Assembly: GCA_964630775.1 (NCBI GenBank)
Contig: CAZVYY010000004.1
Coordinates: forward strand, 121,693 to 185,692
Length of the DNA: 64,000 nt
Direction: 5' to 3'
Source: Anaeroglomus sp964630775
GTDB lineage: Bacteria > Planctomycetota > Phycisphaerae > Sedimentisphaerales > Anaerohalosphaeraceae
The notes below the pieces were generated by a model. The model was given only the letters and a program-made list of their open reading frames with translations. It did no database searches and was not told the origin of the DNA. Position 1 is the first letter of the stretch, and every line of letters begins with the position of its first letter. Position numbers and translations under genes: made by a program. Positions 55,319 through 63,416 of this stretch are shown here, piece by piece.

Positions 55319-55537
55319 ATTATCTATACTTTAGATGGAAGCAATAATAATAATTGACTCAACTTTTGATGGGGAAACGATTTATGGGGCCGCGACAGCA
55401 CAAACATTGTACATATTCGACAAAACCGTGTGATGACCTGACGGGCCCGGGGCCGCCGATCTTCCAAAAAGGGAAGATTCCAACGACTTGCATTATGACG
55501 AAACATTATCCGCTATGCTATAATTCTATATCCGCAA
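55319..55537. other. gap with a third related segment
   Basis: No supported gene. GACGGGCCCGGGGCCGCCG followed by GATCTTCC-AAAAAG-GGAAGATT (55439-55480) resembles the two CC-CCG/AAAAAGA segments of the preceding transcript. TATAAT at 55519 could be a -10, without a good -35. Confidence 0.35.
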
Positions 55538-55574
55538 GTCCGCGTTTCAATTTCCGAAACGGGGACGTTTTTTT
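55538..55574 (+). terminator. terminator-like hairpin
   Basis: GTCCGCGTTTC / GAAACGGGGAC (one mismatch) with a 7-nt loop and seven T. It ends the intergenic small-transcript region on the plus strand. Confidence 0.65.
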
Positions 55575-55614
55575 GCGCGCCTGCATCCTGCCCCTGTACC
55601 CATGAAAATAGGAA

Positions 55615-55643
55615 AGCCGATCCGCAGGGCTGCATGATCGGCT
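55615..55643 (-). terminator. hairpin downstream of the disordered secreted protein gene
   Basis: AGCCGATC / GATCGGCT stem with a 13-nt loop, followed on the minus strand by TTCCTATTTT. A weak terminator for the gene ending at 55743. Confidence 0.5.
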
Positions 55644-55742
55644 CACCATTTTAAAACCTCAGGTCAGGTTATGAGGCGGTTATGAGTGTTGTTCAAAGAG
55701 CATGACGCTTAGAGACTGCCATCTTGATTCATTAAATTCTGA

Positions 55743-56789
55743 TTAATCCTGCCAGAAATCTCTGGGCACAACCTGTTCGGGCTGGTTCCTCTGTCCGTCG
55801 AATCCACGCCCCTGGCCGCCAAAATTGGGGGCGAAATTCGGACGCATCATTCTGTTTTGTCCCATGTTGGGCCGGCCGTAGCCTTGAGGGGCCATCGGGG
55901 CAGCATCCATATTGGGGCGATTGAACCGACCCTGCGGCATCATCCGGCCATAACCCATCTGTCCGCGAGGGGCAAAGCCGGGGCCAAAGTTGGGCTGCAT
56001 CGGCTGCTGTCCGCCAAAGCGATTCTGCATGCCTTCAAATCGCATTTCCGCATGGGGACGCAAAGCATTGGGACGAGTTCCTTCGATGCGGTCGCGCTGT
56101 CTTTGCTGACGGGGAGCCTGACAGAACGGGCAGGCCTGGCTGCCTCTGCCGAATCCCTGGCCGCGCTGGCCGCGAAATTGATTCTGCTGACGACCCTGGA
56201 ATTGTTCCTTACGAGCCTGGCGATTTTGCATCATCGGACGTTCGGCGTCGGGGCGTTCCTGCTGACCCCGCTGACCCTGACGGAATTGCTGACCGCGGAA
56301 GGGAGCGGCTTGCGGGCCGCGGGCATCCATATCCCGACCCTGTTGGCCCTGATCCGGCGCGATGCCTTCACGCGGGCCTTGTCCCTGACGCATCCGGCGA
56401 CCCTGCTGGAGCTGTGTGTTGAGCGATTCGCGAAAACCATTTGCTTTTTCCAGCAGTGCACCCATTTTTTCAACATCTTCTGTTTTATAGGCTTCCTTCA
56501 CTTCGTTAATCCAATTGTCGAATCGGGGCATTTCGGGCATCTTGCTTTTGACCGCATCGAGCCGGTCAAGCAATCGTTCCATCTTTTCGCCGTTGCGATT
56601 TTCATAGGCCGTGTTAAATTCATCCAGCCAGCGATTCAATTGTAATGCAGGCTCCCGCATTCCTTCCGGAGCAGCGACCGCGTCGGGGCCTTTCGGTTTG
56701 CCCCAGGTGCCTCTTTCCTGTTCGGGAGCCGCCAGAACCGGTAATGCGAATGCGACGAGTATTGCAACGATGGTTATTTTCTTTAACAT
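55743..56789 (-). CDS. secreted Gln/Arg/Gly-rich disordered protein with CPFC motif
   Basis: The 348 residues start with a signal peptide (ITIVAILVAFALPVLAA) and a helical domain of about 100 residues (ALQLNRWLDEFNTAYENRNGEKMERLLDRLDAVKS). From about 130 onward the sequence is dominated by Gln, Arg, Gly, Pro, Met and Asn, with repeats such as FRGQ and GRPNM, and carries no predicted fold except a lone CPFC pair in QACPFCQAPR. No family was recognised. The motif may bind metal or form a disulfide. GGATAG-type site precedes the ATG. It stands alone. Confidence 0.6.
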   Translation of the reverse strand: MLKKITIVAILVAFALPVLAAPEQERGTWGKPKGPDAVAAPEGMREPALQLNRWLDEFNTAYENRNGEKMERLLDRLDAVKSKMPEMPRFDNWINEVKEAYKTEDVEKMGALLEKANGFRESLNTQLQQGRRMRQGQGPREGIAPDQGQQGRDMDARGPQAAPFRGQQFRQGQRGQQERPDAERPMMQNRQARKEQFQGRQQNQFRGQRGQGFGRGSQACPFCQAPRQQRQRDRIEGTRPNALRPHAEMRFEGMQNRFGGQQPMQPNFGPGFAPRGQMGYGRMMPQGRFNRPNMDAAPMAPQGYGRPNMGQNRMMRPNFAPNFGGQGRGFDGQRNQPEQVVPRDFWQD

Positions 56790-56932
56790 AGGTCTATCCT
56801 TTCACAATTAAGGGTTTTCAACTTTTGTACTTTTAGGGGCCCTTGTTCTGAAATGATAGACGGAGCAGGGGGGGGAGTTATTGCGTAATATTTTTTTGAG
56901 GAAATACAGGATTCAAGTCATCTTGTGTCTTT

Positions 56933-57805
56933 TTAGAAGACAATGGCGGCATATCCCACGGATTCAGAGCTGGATTGGCGGAATTTGTCTTCCAGGACCT
57001 GGGAGCTATTGGTATGGGCCAGAAGGTAGCCCTGTGTTCGTCCGAGGGCTTTGGCGGCGGCAATCGCCGCGGCAGCGCCCGCAGGCCCGCAGGCGTTTTC
57101 ATGCTCAAGTGACGATTGCAGCAAATGCTCAGCATCCATGTGCAATGCGTGATTGATGAAGTCCATGTCGTTGGTTGAATGTGCCCAGTGAATGCCATTG
57201 GAGCCGGTGCCTTTGGGGGCGAAGCCGTATCGCGGGCCGTAATGAGTCAAATCGGTTGAAGCGATGCAGACAGCGTTGATGCGTTTGGTTTTCAGCAGCG
57301 TGCCGACCTTGTGGCCAAAGTCACATTCGTAGCCGTTAGACGCCGGCGGCATGATGGCGGCGACCAATTTGGCCTTGGGGAACAAATGCTGAATGAACGG
57401 CACCTGCACTTCGATGGAGTGTTCGTGGCGATGAGCCTGCGCATCCGGGCGAGCACCCAGAGCAATAAGCTGCGAGGTTAAATCCGCATCGATTTCGATT
57501 TGTCCCAGCGGGGTTTCCCAGGCGCCTTCGGGGAAGATGACCGGACACATATCGCAGCAGCCATGGGCGGCGCCGAACAGAATAAATGTATCCGGCTCTT
57601 GTTTTACCTGTTTGATTGCGGCAAAGACCATTGCAGCGAGCTCGCCGGAGAATACCCAGCCGGCGTGAGGAACAATCCCGGCGACGATGGATTCCGGCAG
57701 GGCCTGATTCAACGGGCCAGCGGGAAGACAATCGGCAATCTCGGCCAGACATTCCCGACGTGTCCCGGCGTAAAATTGTCCTGCTACTGCGGGTCTGCGA
57801 ATCAT
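56933..57805 (-). CDS. AmmeMemoRadiSam system protein B (MEMO1 family)
   Basis: The 290 residues match the MEMO family: RRPAVAGQFYAGTR at the start, IVPHAGWVFSGELAAMVF, FILFGAAHG, HRHEHSIEVQVPFIQHLF (His and Glu at the metal-like site), ASTDLTHYGPRYGF and CGPAGAAAAIAAAKALG. In prokaryotes it often sits beside an AMMECR1 gene and a radical SAM gene; neither is within the window. ATG 57805 gives the family start. It lies divergent from purE, 102 bp apart. Confidence 0.88.
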   Translation of the reverse strand: MIRRPAVAGQFYAGTRRECLAEIADCLPAGPLNQALPESIVAGIVPHAGWVFSGELAAMVFAAIKQVKQEPDTFILFGAAHGCCDMCPVIFPEGAWETPLGQIEIDADLTSQLIALGARPDAQAHRHEHSIEVQVPFIQHLFPKAKLVAAIMPPASNGYECDFGHKVGTLLKTKRINAVCIASTDLTHYGPRYGFAPKGTGSNGIHWAHSTNDMDFINHALHMDAEHLLQSSLEHENACGPAGAAAAIAAAKALGRTQGYLLAHTNSSQVLEDKFRQSSSESVGYAAIVF

Positions 57806-57907
57806 CTGTTTATTCCTTGCAAAAATGCCGGCTGCCGCTATGATACTCAACCGGAAAATGACGTTTTATGACGGATACTATTATATCTGTTTTGGTGAGG
57901 AAAAACA

Positions 57908-58417
57908 ATGGCAAGCAAAAAATCCCCCGTGGCGGTCTTGATGGGTTCCGACAGCGATCTGTCGTCGATGCAGAATTGTGTGGATCAGCTCAAGTATTTC
58001 GGAATCGATCCGATTGTGCGGATTTTGTCGGCTCACCGCACGCCGGCCCAGGCGGGCGAATTTGCCAGAACAGCCAAAGACAACGGCGTCAAAGTGATTA
58101 TCGCGGCGGCAGGCATGGCAGCGCATCTGGCGGGGGCGATGGCAGCCCATACGACGCTGCCGATTATCGGCGTGCCGCTGCAGGCGACCGAAGGCCCCAA
58201 TGGACTGGATGCCCTGCTCAGTACGGTGCAGATGCCTCCGGGAATTCCAGTCGGCACGATGGCCATCGGCAAGGCCGGGGCAAAAAATGCGGCGATTTAC
58301 GCGGTGCAGATTCTGGCGTTAAGCGATAAAACACTGGCCGACAAATTCGACCAGTTCCGCGCAGACCAGACCGCCAAAGCTCTGCAAAAAGACGCCGAGC
58401 TGAACCAGCGCGGATAG
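57908..58417 (+). CDS. purE: N5-carboxyaminoimidazole ribonucleotide mutase PurE
   Basis: PurE shifts the carboxyl group of N5-CAIR to CAIR in purine synthesis. The 169 residues fit the class I enzyme: VLMGSDSDLSSM, the active-site block ILSAHRTPAQAGEFA, AAAGMAAHLAGAMAAHTTLPIIGVPL, and the TEGPNGLDALLSTVQMPPGIPVGTMAIGKAGAKNAA segment. AGGA lies a few bases before the ATG. The purK partner is not in the window. It is convergent with the restriction endonuclease gene. Confidence 0.95.
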   Translation: MASKKSPVAVLMGSDSDLSSMQNCVDQLKYFGIDPIVRILSAHRTPAQAGEFARTAKDNGVKVIIAAAGMAAHLAGAMAAHTTLPIIGVPLQATEGPNGLDALLSTVQMPPGIPVGTMAIGKAGAKNAAIYAVQILALSDKTLADKFDQFRADQTAKALQKDAELNQRG

Positions 58418-58451
58418 CCGGGTATAATCGTGCCAGGCTTAAATTTTGGGT

Positions 58452-59387
58452 TTAATGCGGCCCAAGAAAACGGTCGCCGTTAAAATGTATCAGGTGATCC
58501 GGGGTGTCTGCAATCCAGACCTCGGTTTCCCATGCAATTTCTTTGACATGTTTTCTAAACTCTTTTGAATCAGGGAAAGCACTGACGAAGACAAGTCCTG
58601 CGCTTGTATTTTTAAGAACTACTTTAAGCTCAATGATTCGCTTGGGAGTCATCGGTCCGTGCGATGTAACGGCTTCAATTAAAAACAGCCACTTTTTCTT
58701 TTTGTCCCACAAAATCACGTCAGGCATTTTGTCGTGATCATCGAATTGAATATCAAGTTGCGACGAAAGCAAATTGCTGCAGAACAAATTTTTCCTTGCA
58801 GTGTCGCCTAAATAGAGCAATTCAGCCCCGGGAGCAAAACGAGGACCAAACTCCTGTAAAACAGAAACCTGGAGAGCGTTGTGTTTTCCGGGAGACAGTT
58901 GAACCTGTTTTCCGTTTGGAAGCAGTAATGGAATCTTTTTTAAGCTTCTGGGTGCCTTATATCGCTCGTCAAGATTTCCGTATTTCGAATGAAATGCCTG
59001 ACAATGCTGTTTATATGCGGGGGTATTCCACGCCCGGATTACTTCCAAGGCTTCTTCTGTCAAGGCATAATGTGCCTTCGGACTATTTGTCGGCAAAGAT
59101 GGATTGTCGGGATTATAATCAGCAATATGTCCCTGCACAAATTGGTGCATGACATGACGCCTGAAGGTTTCCCTTGTGTTCGGGGCATACTTCTTTTTGT
59201 AGTGCAGAGCAATAAAGTCCATGATGCCTTTTGTGATCGTGCAAGACATATTGGATGCTTTCCCCCATGAATCCCGAGGTCTAAGCCCGGCCAATGCAAG
59301 TAATGTCAAGGCTGACATTTCATTTTGTTGTTCCTGCGGCATTCCAAAAACCTTAAGCAATCGCTGCGAATCCTTGATTTTAGACAC
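58452..59387 (-). CDS. type II restriction endonuclease, PstI/BsuBI family
   Basis: PstI and BsuBI cut CTGCAG. The 311 residues contain the family's C-terminal nuclease block MPDVILWDKKKKWLFLIEAVTSHGPMTPKRIIEL, with D223 and E238 as metal ligands of a PD-(D/E)XK variant, and the N-terminal domain ending QVQLSPGKHNALQVSVLQEFGPRFAPGAELLYLGD. Length agrees with 316-326 residues of BsuBI and PstI. The cognate methyltransferase lies 14 bp upstream on the same strand. Specificity is inferred from family only. Confidence 0.92.
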   Translation of the reverse strand: MSKIKDSQRLLKVFGMPQEQQNEMSALTLLALAGLRPRDSWGKASNMSCTITKGIMDFIALHYKKKYAPNTRETFRRHVMHQFVQGHIADYNPDNPSLPTNSPKAHYALTEEALEVIRAWNTPAYKQHCQAFHSKYGNLDERYKAPRSLKKIPLLLPNGKQVQLSPGKHNALQVSVLQEFGPRFAPGAELLYLGDTARKNLFCSNLLSSQLDIQFDDHDKMPDVILWDKKKKWLFLIEAVTSHGPMTPKRIIELKVVLKNTSAGLVFVSAFPDSKEFRKHVKEIAWETEVWIADTPDHLIHFNGDRFLGPH

Positions 59388-59401
59388 TTGAAAATTCCTT
59401 C

Positions 59402-61018
59402 TTATGATTTCAGCATTGTTTCGACTATCGTTTCAATTGCATCAATATCAGACAGACTCTGAACCCTGGCGCCTATTTTTCTGATTATGTCCCAGTCCGG
59501 CAAAGGAATTGAAGCGATTTCCGACGCTCCGACCTGAGTGCTGCCGTTGAAAATTCTATAATACGTGTCAATTATTCGGCAATTTAATAGTGCGGAAATC
59601 CCCCATATTTCATCGTTTGTCAGGACGCCGTTTTTCTTGTAGATGTAATTCAGATGGTTTTCGAGCCCGAGATACTTGGACTCAATCGTTTTTTCACAAT
59701 AAGGAGCTGCAATCAGCCGCCTGTGTTCTTCTTTTGTGCTGAATCGCCGAATCAATACATAATTTTGATTCCGTACCAGAAGTTTTTCAGATACATCCGA
59801 GACTTCAATATACTGCGGCTTTCTTAAATTCTTTATAGGCCATTCCATCCGCAATGGGTGAACATGATGCAGCCACAGCAATGGAGCATATTCCTTATTT
59901 TCTTCCTTCTCCGCGGCAAGACAGGATTTGGCACGGAAAGCAACAACGGGTCCGGTAGATATTTTTAATCCATATTGTGCAAACGACCCGGTCCACGACG
60001 AGGTGGTATCCAATACATCTTCTTCGTCCTGATTTCGGGGAATACGAAATATCCGCGAAGACGACTGGTTGTCGAGCAATTTACTAAGCGAAAACGATTT
60101 GGGGAACGAAACACCCAGGTCTTCATAGCCATGACTAACGGATATCGATACGGCATTCTCGTCCAGATTATTTTTTTGAGACCACGAATCCAACCGAATC
60201 CCCTTAAAGATAATATTTTCCTGCAACACATTATCCTTTTTAAACGTTTCTTTACGAGAATTAAAAATGTGGATTCGTTCTGGTTGAATCAAATCAAAAA
60301 AATACCGCCGAAAGGCCTGAAAATAAGAACCTGAAGCAAAACTGCGAGGAGTTATAAAGATAAAATCACCGTTACGTTTCAGTAATGAAGCCGCCACGGC
60401 CATAAAGAGAAAATAAATATTCGGTTGCCCATGAACAATTGGCTCGGCAGCAATGGATCGAGGGTCACTCTTTGACAATTTAAAATACGGCGGGTTCGAA
60501 ATACAGATATCATATTCCGGTTTTGCCGCCGGACTAAACAATGGAGGGGTATCATGCAGGGATTCTGCATGGTGCAGGATGAAATCTTTCCGCTCAATTG
60601 TATATGAAAAATGAACTTTACGAACATGCAAATAATCCGCAAGGTGTGACAGGGTTTTTTCCAGCAGCGGATATAGGTTCTCATCCATCTCAAATATATC
60701 CAGATGAATTGAGAGAGGCTTTGTTTTCAAATGCACAAGTGATTCACAGACAGAACAGGATAATATTCCACAACCTGCTCCCGGATCCAGAATATTCAGA
60801 TTTCCGGATTTTTTCGAAATTAACGACCCCATAAAGTGAGCCACCGAAAGAGGCGTAAAGTATTGGCCTCGTTTTTTCCGCTCATTGGGGCTGGAAATAG
60901 AAGAGTACCAGCATCCGATTCTTTCTGAATAGTGCGAGGGTAGTTCATTTTTAAAAGGGTCCGGTATCGCCAGCCCCCTGTCTGCTTTTTTGATTTTTTC
61001 TGAAAGAACCTGAACCAT
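59402..61018 (-). CDS. adenine-N6 DNA methyltransferase, M.PstI/M.BsuBI type
   Basis: Protects CTGCAG-type sites from the partner endonuclease by methylating adenine. The 538 residues show KKRGQYFTPLSVAHFMGSLI, motif I ILDPGAGCGILS (around 77-88), motif IV ISNPPYF (NPPY at 175-178) and a C-terminal target-recognition part (NHLNYIYKKNGVLTNDEIWGISALLNCRIIDTYYRIFNGSTQVGASEI), as in M.BsuBI and related gamma-class enzymes. It is the first gene of the pair, so the methylase is made first. No controller gene is attached. Confidence 0.92.
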   Translation of the reverse strand: MVQVLSEKIKKADRGLAIPDPFKNELPSHYSERIGCWYSSISSPNERKKRGQYFTPLSVAHFMGSLISKKSGNLNILDPGAGCGILSCSVCESLVHLKTKPLSIHLDIFEMDENLYPLLEKTLSHLADYLHVRKVHFSYTIERKDFILHHAESLHDTPPLFSPAAKPEYDICISNPPYFKLSKSDPRSIAAEPIVHGQPNIYFLFMAVAASLLKRNGDFIFITPRSFASGSYFQAFRRYFFDLIQPERIHIFNSRKETFKKDNVLQENIIFKGIRLDSWSQKNNLDENAVSISVSHGYEDLGVSFPKSFSLSKLLDNQSSSRIFRIPRNQDEEDVLDTTSSWTGSFAQYGLKISTGPVVAFRAKSCLAAEKEENKEYAPLLWLHHVHPLRMEWPIKNLRKPQYIEVSDVSEKLLVRNQNYVLIRRFSTKEEHRRLIAAPYCEKTIESKYLGLENHLNYIYKKNGVLTNDEIWGISALLNCRIIDTYYRIFNGSTQVGASEIASIPLPDWDIIRKIGARVQSLSDIDAIETIVETMLKS

Positions 61019-61231
61019 ATCACAACCTATCTAATCCTGCTGTATGTTCTCACAAGACAGAAGCATACCTGATATAGCAGAAAAAAACAAGATGTTGTTG
61101 TAAATGTTTGTATATTATCGACTTATTGCGAACCAATTTAGGTTTGACAGAAGCAAATAAAGCTGAATAGATAATGAGAGTATCGACGTATTTCCTTTGT
61201 CTATTTTAGTTGGTTCAAACACTTTTGCATC

Positions 61232-61429
61232 TCATCCCCTGGGCCGCTTGAAGATGACCACAATATCTTTGGTGTTGCCGGAAGCTTCGTTGGTGTCCAG
61301 GGCCGCGGCCAGTTCCCAGCCCTGCTGTCCGAGATCGTTCATCATCTGGTCCAGCCGGAGTTCGTCGATTTTGCCGCCCACCCAAAAGCCCGTCGCCGCA
61401 AACTTGATTGTTTTGTATTCCCAGATCAT
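61232..61429 (-). CDS. DUF4177 small protein
   Basis: The 65 residues begin MIWEYKTIKFAA and contain LDQMMNDLGQQGWELAAAL followed by IVVIFKRP, the complete DUF4177 pattern (WEYK ... L...G.EGWEL). Members of this family are small alpha/beta proteins of unknown function. ATG 61429 matches the family start; the open frame extends upstream without a ribosome site. Confidence 0.78.
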   Translation of the reverse strand: MIWEYKTIKFAATGFWVGGKIDELRLDQMMNDLGQQGWELAAALDTNEASGNTKDIVVIFKRPRG

Positions 61430-61617
61430 GTGCTGCCTTGCAATGCGTTGAGCATTGCTCCTTTCGATTTCAAGACTATTATTTTCCTTTAAAATGCTCA
61501 AGCTCTCTGCCGCCTTACTATACTTACTATGACAGCCTTGAGGCAAGAATGTTTCCAAAAATCCGCAGAAAATAGTATTGGAGCCGAAACATCCTTTTCT
61601 CTCTGTTGTATTTCGTC

Positions 61618-61623
61618 TATAAT
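61618..61623 (+). promoter_or_regulatory. rnpB -10 element
   Basis: TATAAT lies 8 bp before the first paired base of RNase P RNA. The -35 (TTTTCT region) is poor. Confidence 0.6.
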
Positions 61624-61631
61624 GTCATTCT

Positions 61632-62009
61632 GAGTGGGTCGGGCGGCCGCCGGAGTGAAAGCTCCGGAGGAAAGTCCGAGCAGGACAGGGCGCGGCGGCG
61701 GCTAATGACCGCCCGGGGTGACCCGCGGGACAGTGCCACAGAAAAGATACCGCCGGAGCCTTTCGGGGCTTCGGTAAGGGTGAAATGGTGCGGTAAGAGC
61801 GCACCGCGTCATCGGTAACGGTGACGGCACGGAAAACCCCGCCGCCTGCAAGACCAAGCAAGCCGGTAGCCTGGCCCGGGCAAAATCCGGCGGGTAGGTT
61901 GCGTGCCGATGGGGAGACCTGTCGGCAGAGCCGGTCGGCAACGGCCGGTCCAGTGTAATGGTCGCCATCCGCTTACCGCGGATACAAAACTCGGCTTACA
62001 GACCCACTC
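61632..62009 (+). ncRNA. rnpB: RNase P RNA, type A
   Basis: The RNA subunit of RNase P that trims tRNA 5' ends. The P1 stem closes GAGTGGGTC with GACCCACTC. Conserved regions are present in order: GGAGGAAAGTCCGAGC near 61665; ACAGTGCCACAGAAAA near 61731; GGTAAGGGTGAAATGGTGCG near 61774; GCAAGACCAAGCAAGCCGG near 61847; and AAAACTCGGCTTACAGACC near 61987. Length about 378 nt is normal. No rnpA is nearby. Confidence 0.96.
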
Positions 62010-62093
62010 ATTTTATTTGAAATCAACAGGATGATTGTCGGCATCATCGGGAATTACGAGATGGTTTCATTTAAGCTGTTTTTAATGTCCCAT

Positions 62094-62118
62094 AAAAACC
62101 AAGAAATCTCTGGTTTTT
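62094..62118 (+). terminator. weak hairpin upstream of the flavoprotein gene
   Basis: AAAAACCA / TGGTTTTT with a 9-nt loop, 85 bp after rnpB. It could end the rnpB transcript, though the T run lies in the stem. Confidence 0.35.
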
Positions 62119-62155
62119 AGTTCCCAATAGCGGATTTTCAAGATACAATTCTAAT

Positions 62156-63409
62156 ATGAAATATGATGTGTGCATTATTGGTGGTGGAGCGGCGGGTCTG
62201 ATGGCTTCGGTGTTTGCTGCGCAGGCGGGGGCCAAAACCGTTGTCATCGAGAAAAACGCCAGCATCAGCCGCAAACTGCTCAAGACCGGGCGGGGCCGCT
62301 GCAATCTGACCCATACCGGTACCATTGAGGAATTTGTCCGCGAATACGACTTCTGCGGTCGGTTTCTCAGGCACAGTCTGTACGAATTTACGCCGGAGGC
62401 CGTGCGGCAGTTTTTCGCCCAGAAGGGGCTGGCCACCAAACTCGAAAAAGACGGCTGCGTCTATCCGATTACCGACCGGGCCACCGATGTCAGCCGGATT
62501 CTGTTCGATACTGCGCGACGCGCGGGGGTAATCTTCGTCCATGGGCGATGTATCGAGACGCTGGAAAAACACTACGGCGGCGGATTTGCCATGAAAGCGG
62601 GCAATGATCGTTATGAAGCCGATGCCGTGATTATCGCCACCGGCGGGATGAGCTGGCCGTTTACTGGCTCCACCGGCGATGGCTATCGCTTCGCACAGGC
62701 CCTCGGCCATACCATCGCCGAACCTCGTTCCGCCCTGGCCCCGCTGACGACCGTCGAGACCTGGCCGACGCGATTGCAGGGTGTGGGGGTGCCGGAGGTG
62801 CGGGTCAGCACAATGATTGACGACAAAAAAATTCAGACGACCGGGCCGTTGATGTTTACCGATGACGGCGTCGGCGGGCCGGTGATTTTCGATCTGTCGC
62901 GGTCAATTACCGACTATATTCACACCCATCCCGAGCCGCTGCCGATCAAGCTGGACTTTTGCCCCTCAAAGGATTTTCAGCAGTTGGAGCAGAGCATCCT
63001 CGACGGCTGTGCCGCCTACCCTAAGCAGGAGATCGCCCGCGTCATTACCGACCTTCTGCCCCGGGCGCTGACACTATACCTGGTTGAACAGATTCAATCG
63101 GACGGTCGGCCGATCCTGGCCAGCCAGTTGCCCAAAGACGCCCGGCGGGAATTAATTCGCCTGATGAAGGAAATGCCGCTGACGATCCAGGCGATTCGTC
63201 CGCTGGCCGAAGCCACCATCACCCGCGGCGGCGTCAGCCTCGACGAAATCGAACCCACAACCATGCAGTCCAAACTCTGTCCTGGCCTGTTCTTCGCCGG
63301 CGAAGTCATCAATGCCGACGGCCCCTGCGGTGGATACAACCTCCAGATCGCCTGGTCCACGGGTGCCCTGGCGGGCAAACAGGCTGGGCAACTTAGCAAA
63401 TCGAAATAA
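62156..63409 (+). CDS. FAD-binding oxidoreductase of the HI0933/YhiN family
   Basis: The 417 residues begin with the dinucleotide-binding fold CIIGGGAAGLMASVFAAQAG, then the family-specific SISRKLLKTGRGRCNLTHT, DAVIIATGGMSWPFTGSTGDGYRFAQALGH, and the C-terminal ITRGGVSLDEIEPTTMQSKLCPGLFFAGEVINADGPCGGYNLQIAW. Members are often annotated as aminoacetone oxidase family proteins; the true substrate is uncertain. It starts 147 bp after rnpB. A Nudix gene follows after 7 bp. Confidence 0.9.
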   Translation: MKYDVCIIGGGAAGLMASVFAAQAGAKTVVIEKNASISRKLLKTGRGRCNLTHTGTIEEFVREYDFCGRFLRHSLYEFTPEAVRQFFAQKGLATKLEKDGCVYPITDRATDVSRILFDTARRAGVIFVHGRCIETLEKHYGGGFAMKAGNDRYEADAVIIATGGMSWPFTGSTGDGYRFAQALGHTIAEPRSALAPLTTVETWPTRLQGVGVPEVRVSTMIDDKKIQTTGPLMFTDDGVGGPVIFDLSRSITDYIHTHPEPLPIKLDFCPSKDFQQLEQSILDGCAAYPKQEIARVITDLLPRALTLYLVEQIQSDGRPILASQLPKDARRELIRLMKEMPLTIQAIRPLAEATITRGGVSLDEIEPTTMQSKLCPGLFFAGEVINADGPCGGYNLQIAWSTGALAGKQAGQLSKSK

Positions 63410-63416
63410 GATTAAC

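Noticed and set aside
55354..55605. 83-codon ORF after the small transcript
   Set aside because: Starts from a TTG without a ribosome site and runs through a terminator hairpin; only its GPGPP segment was considered.
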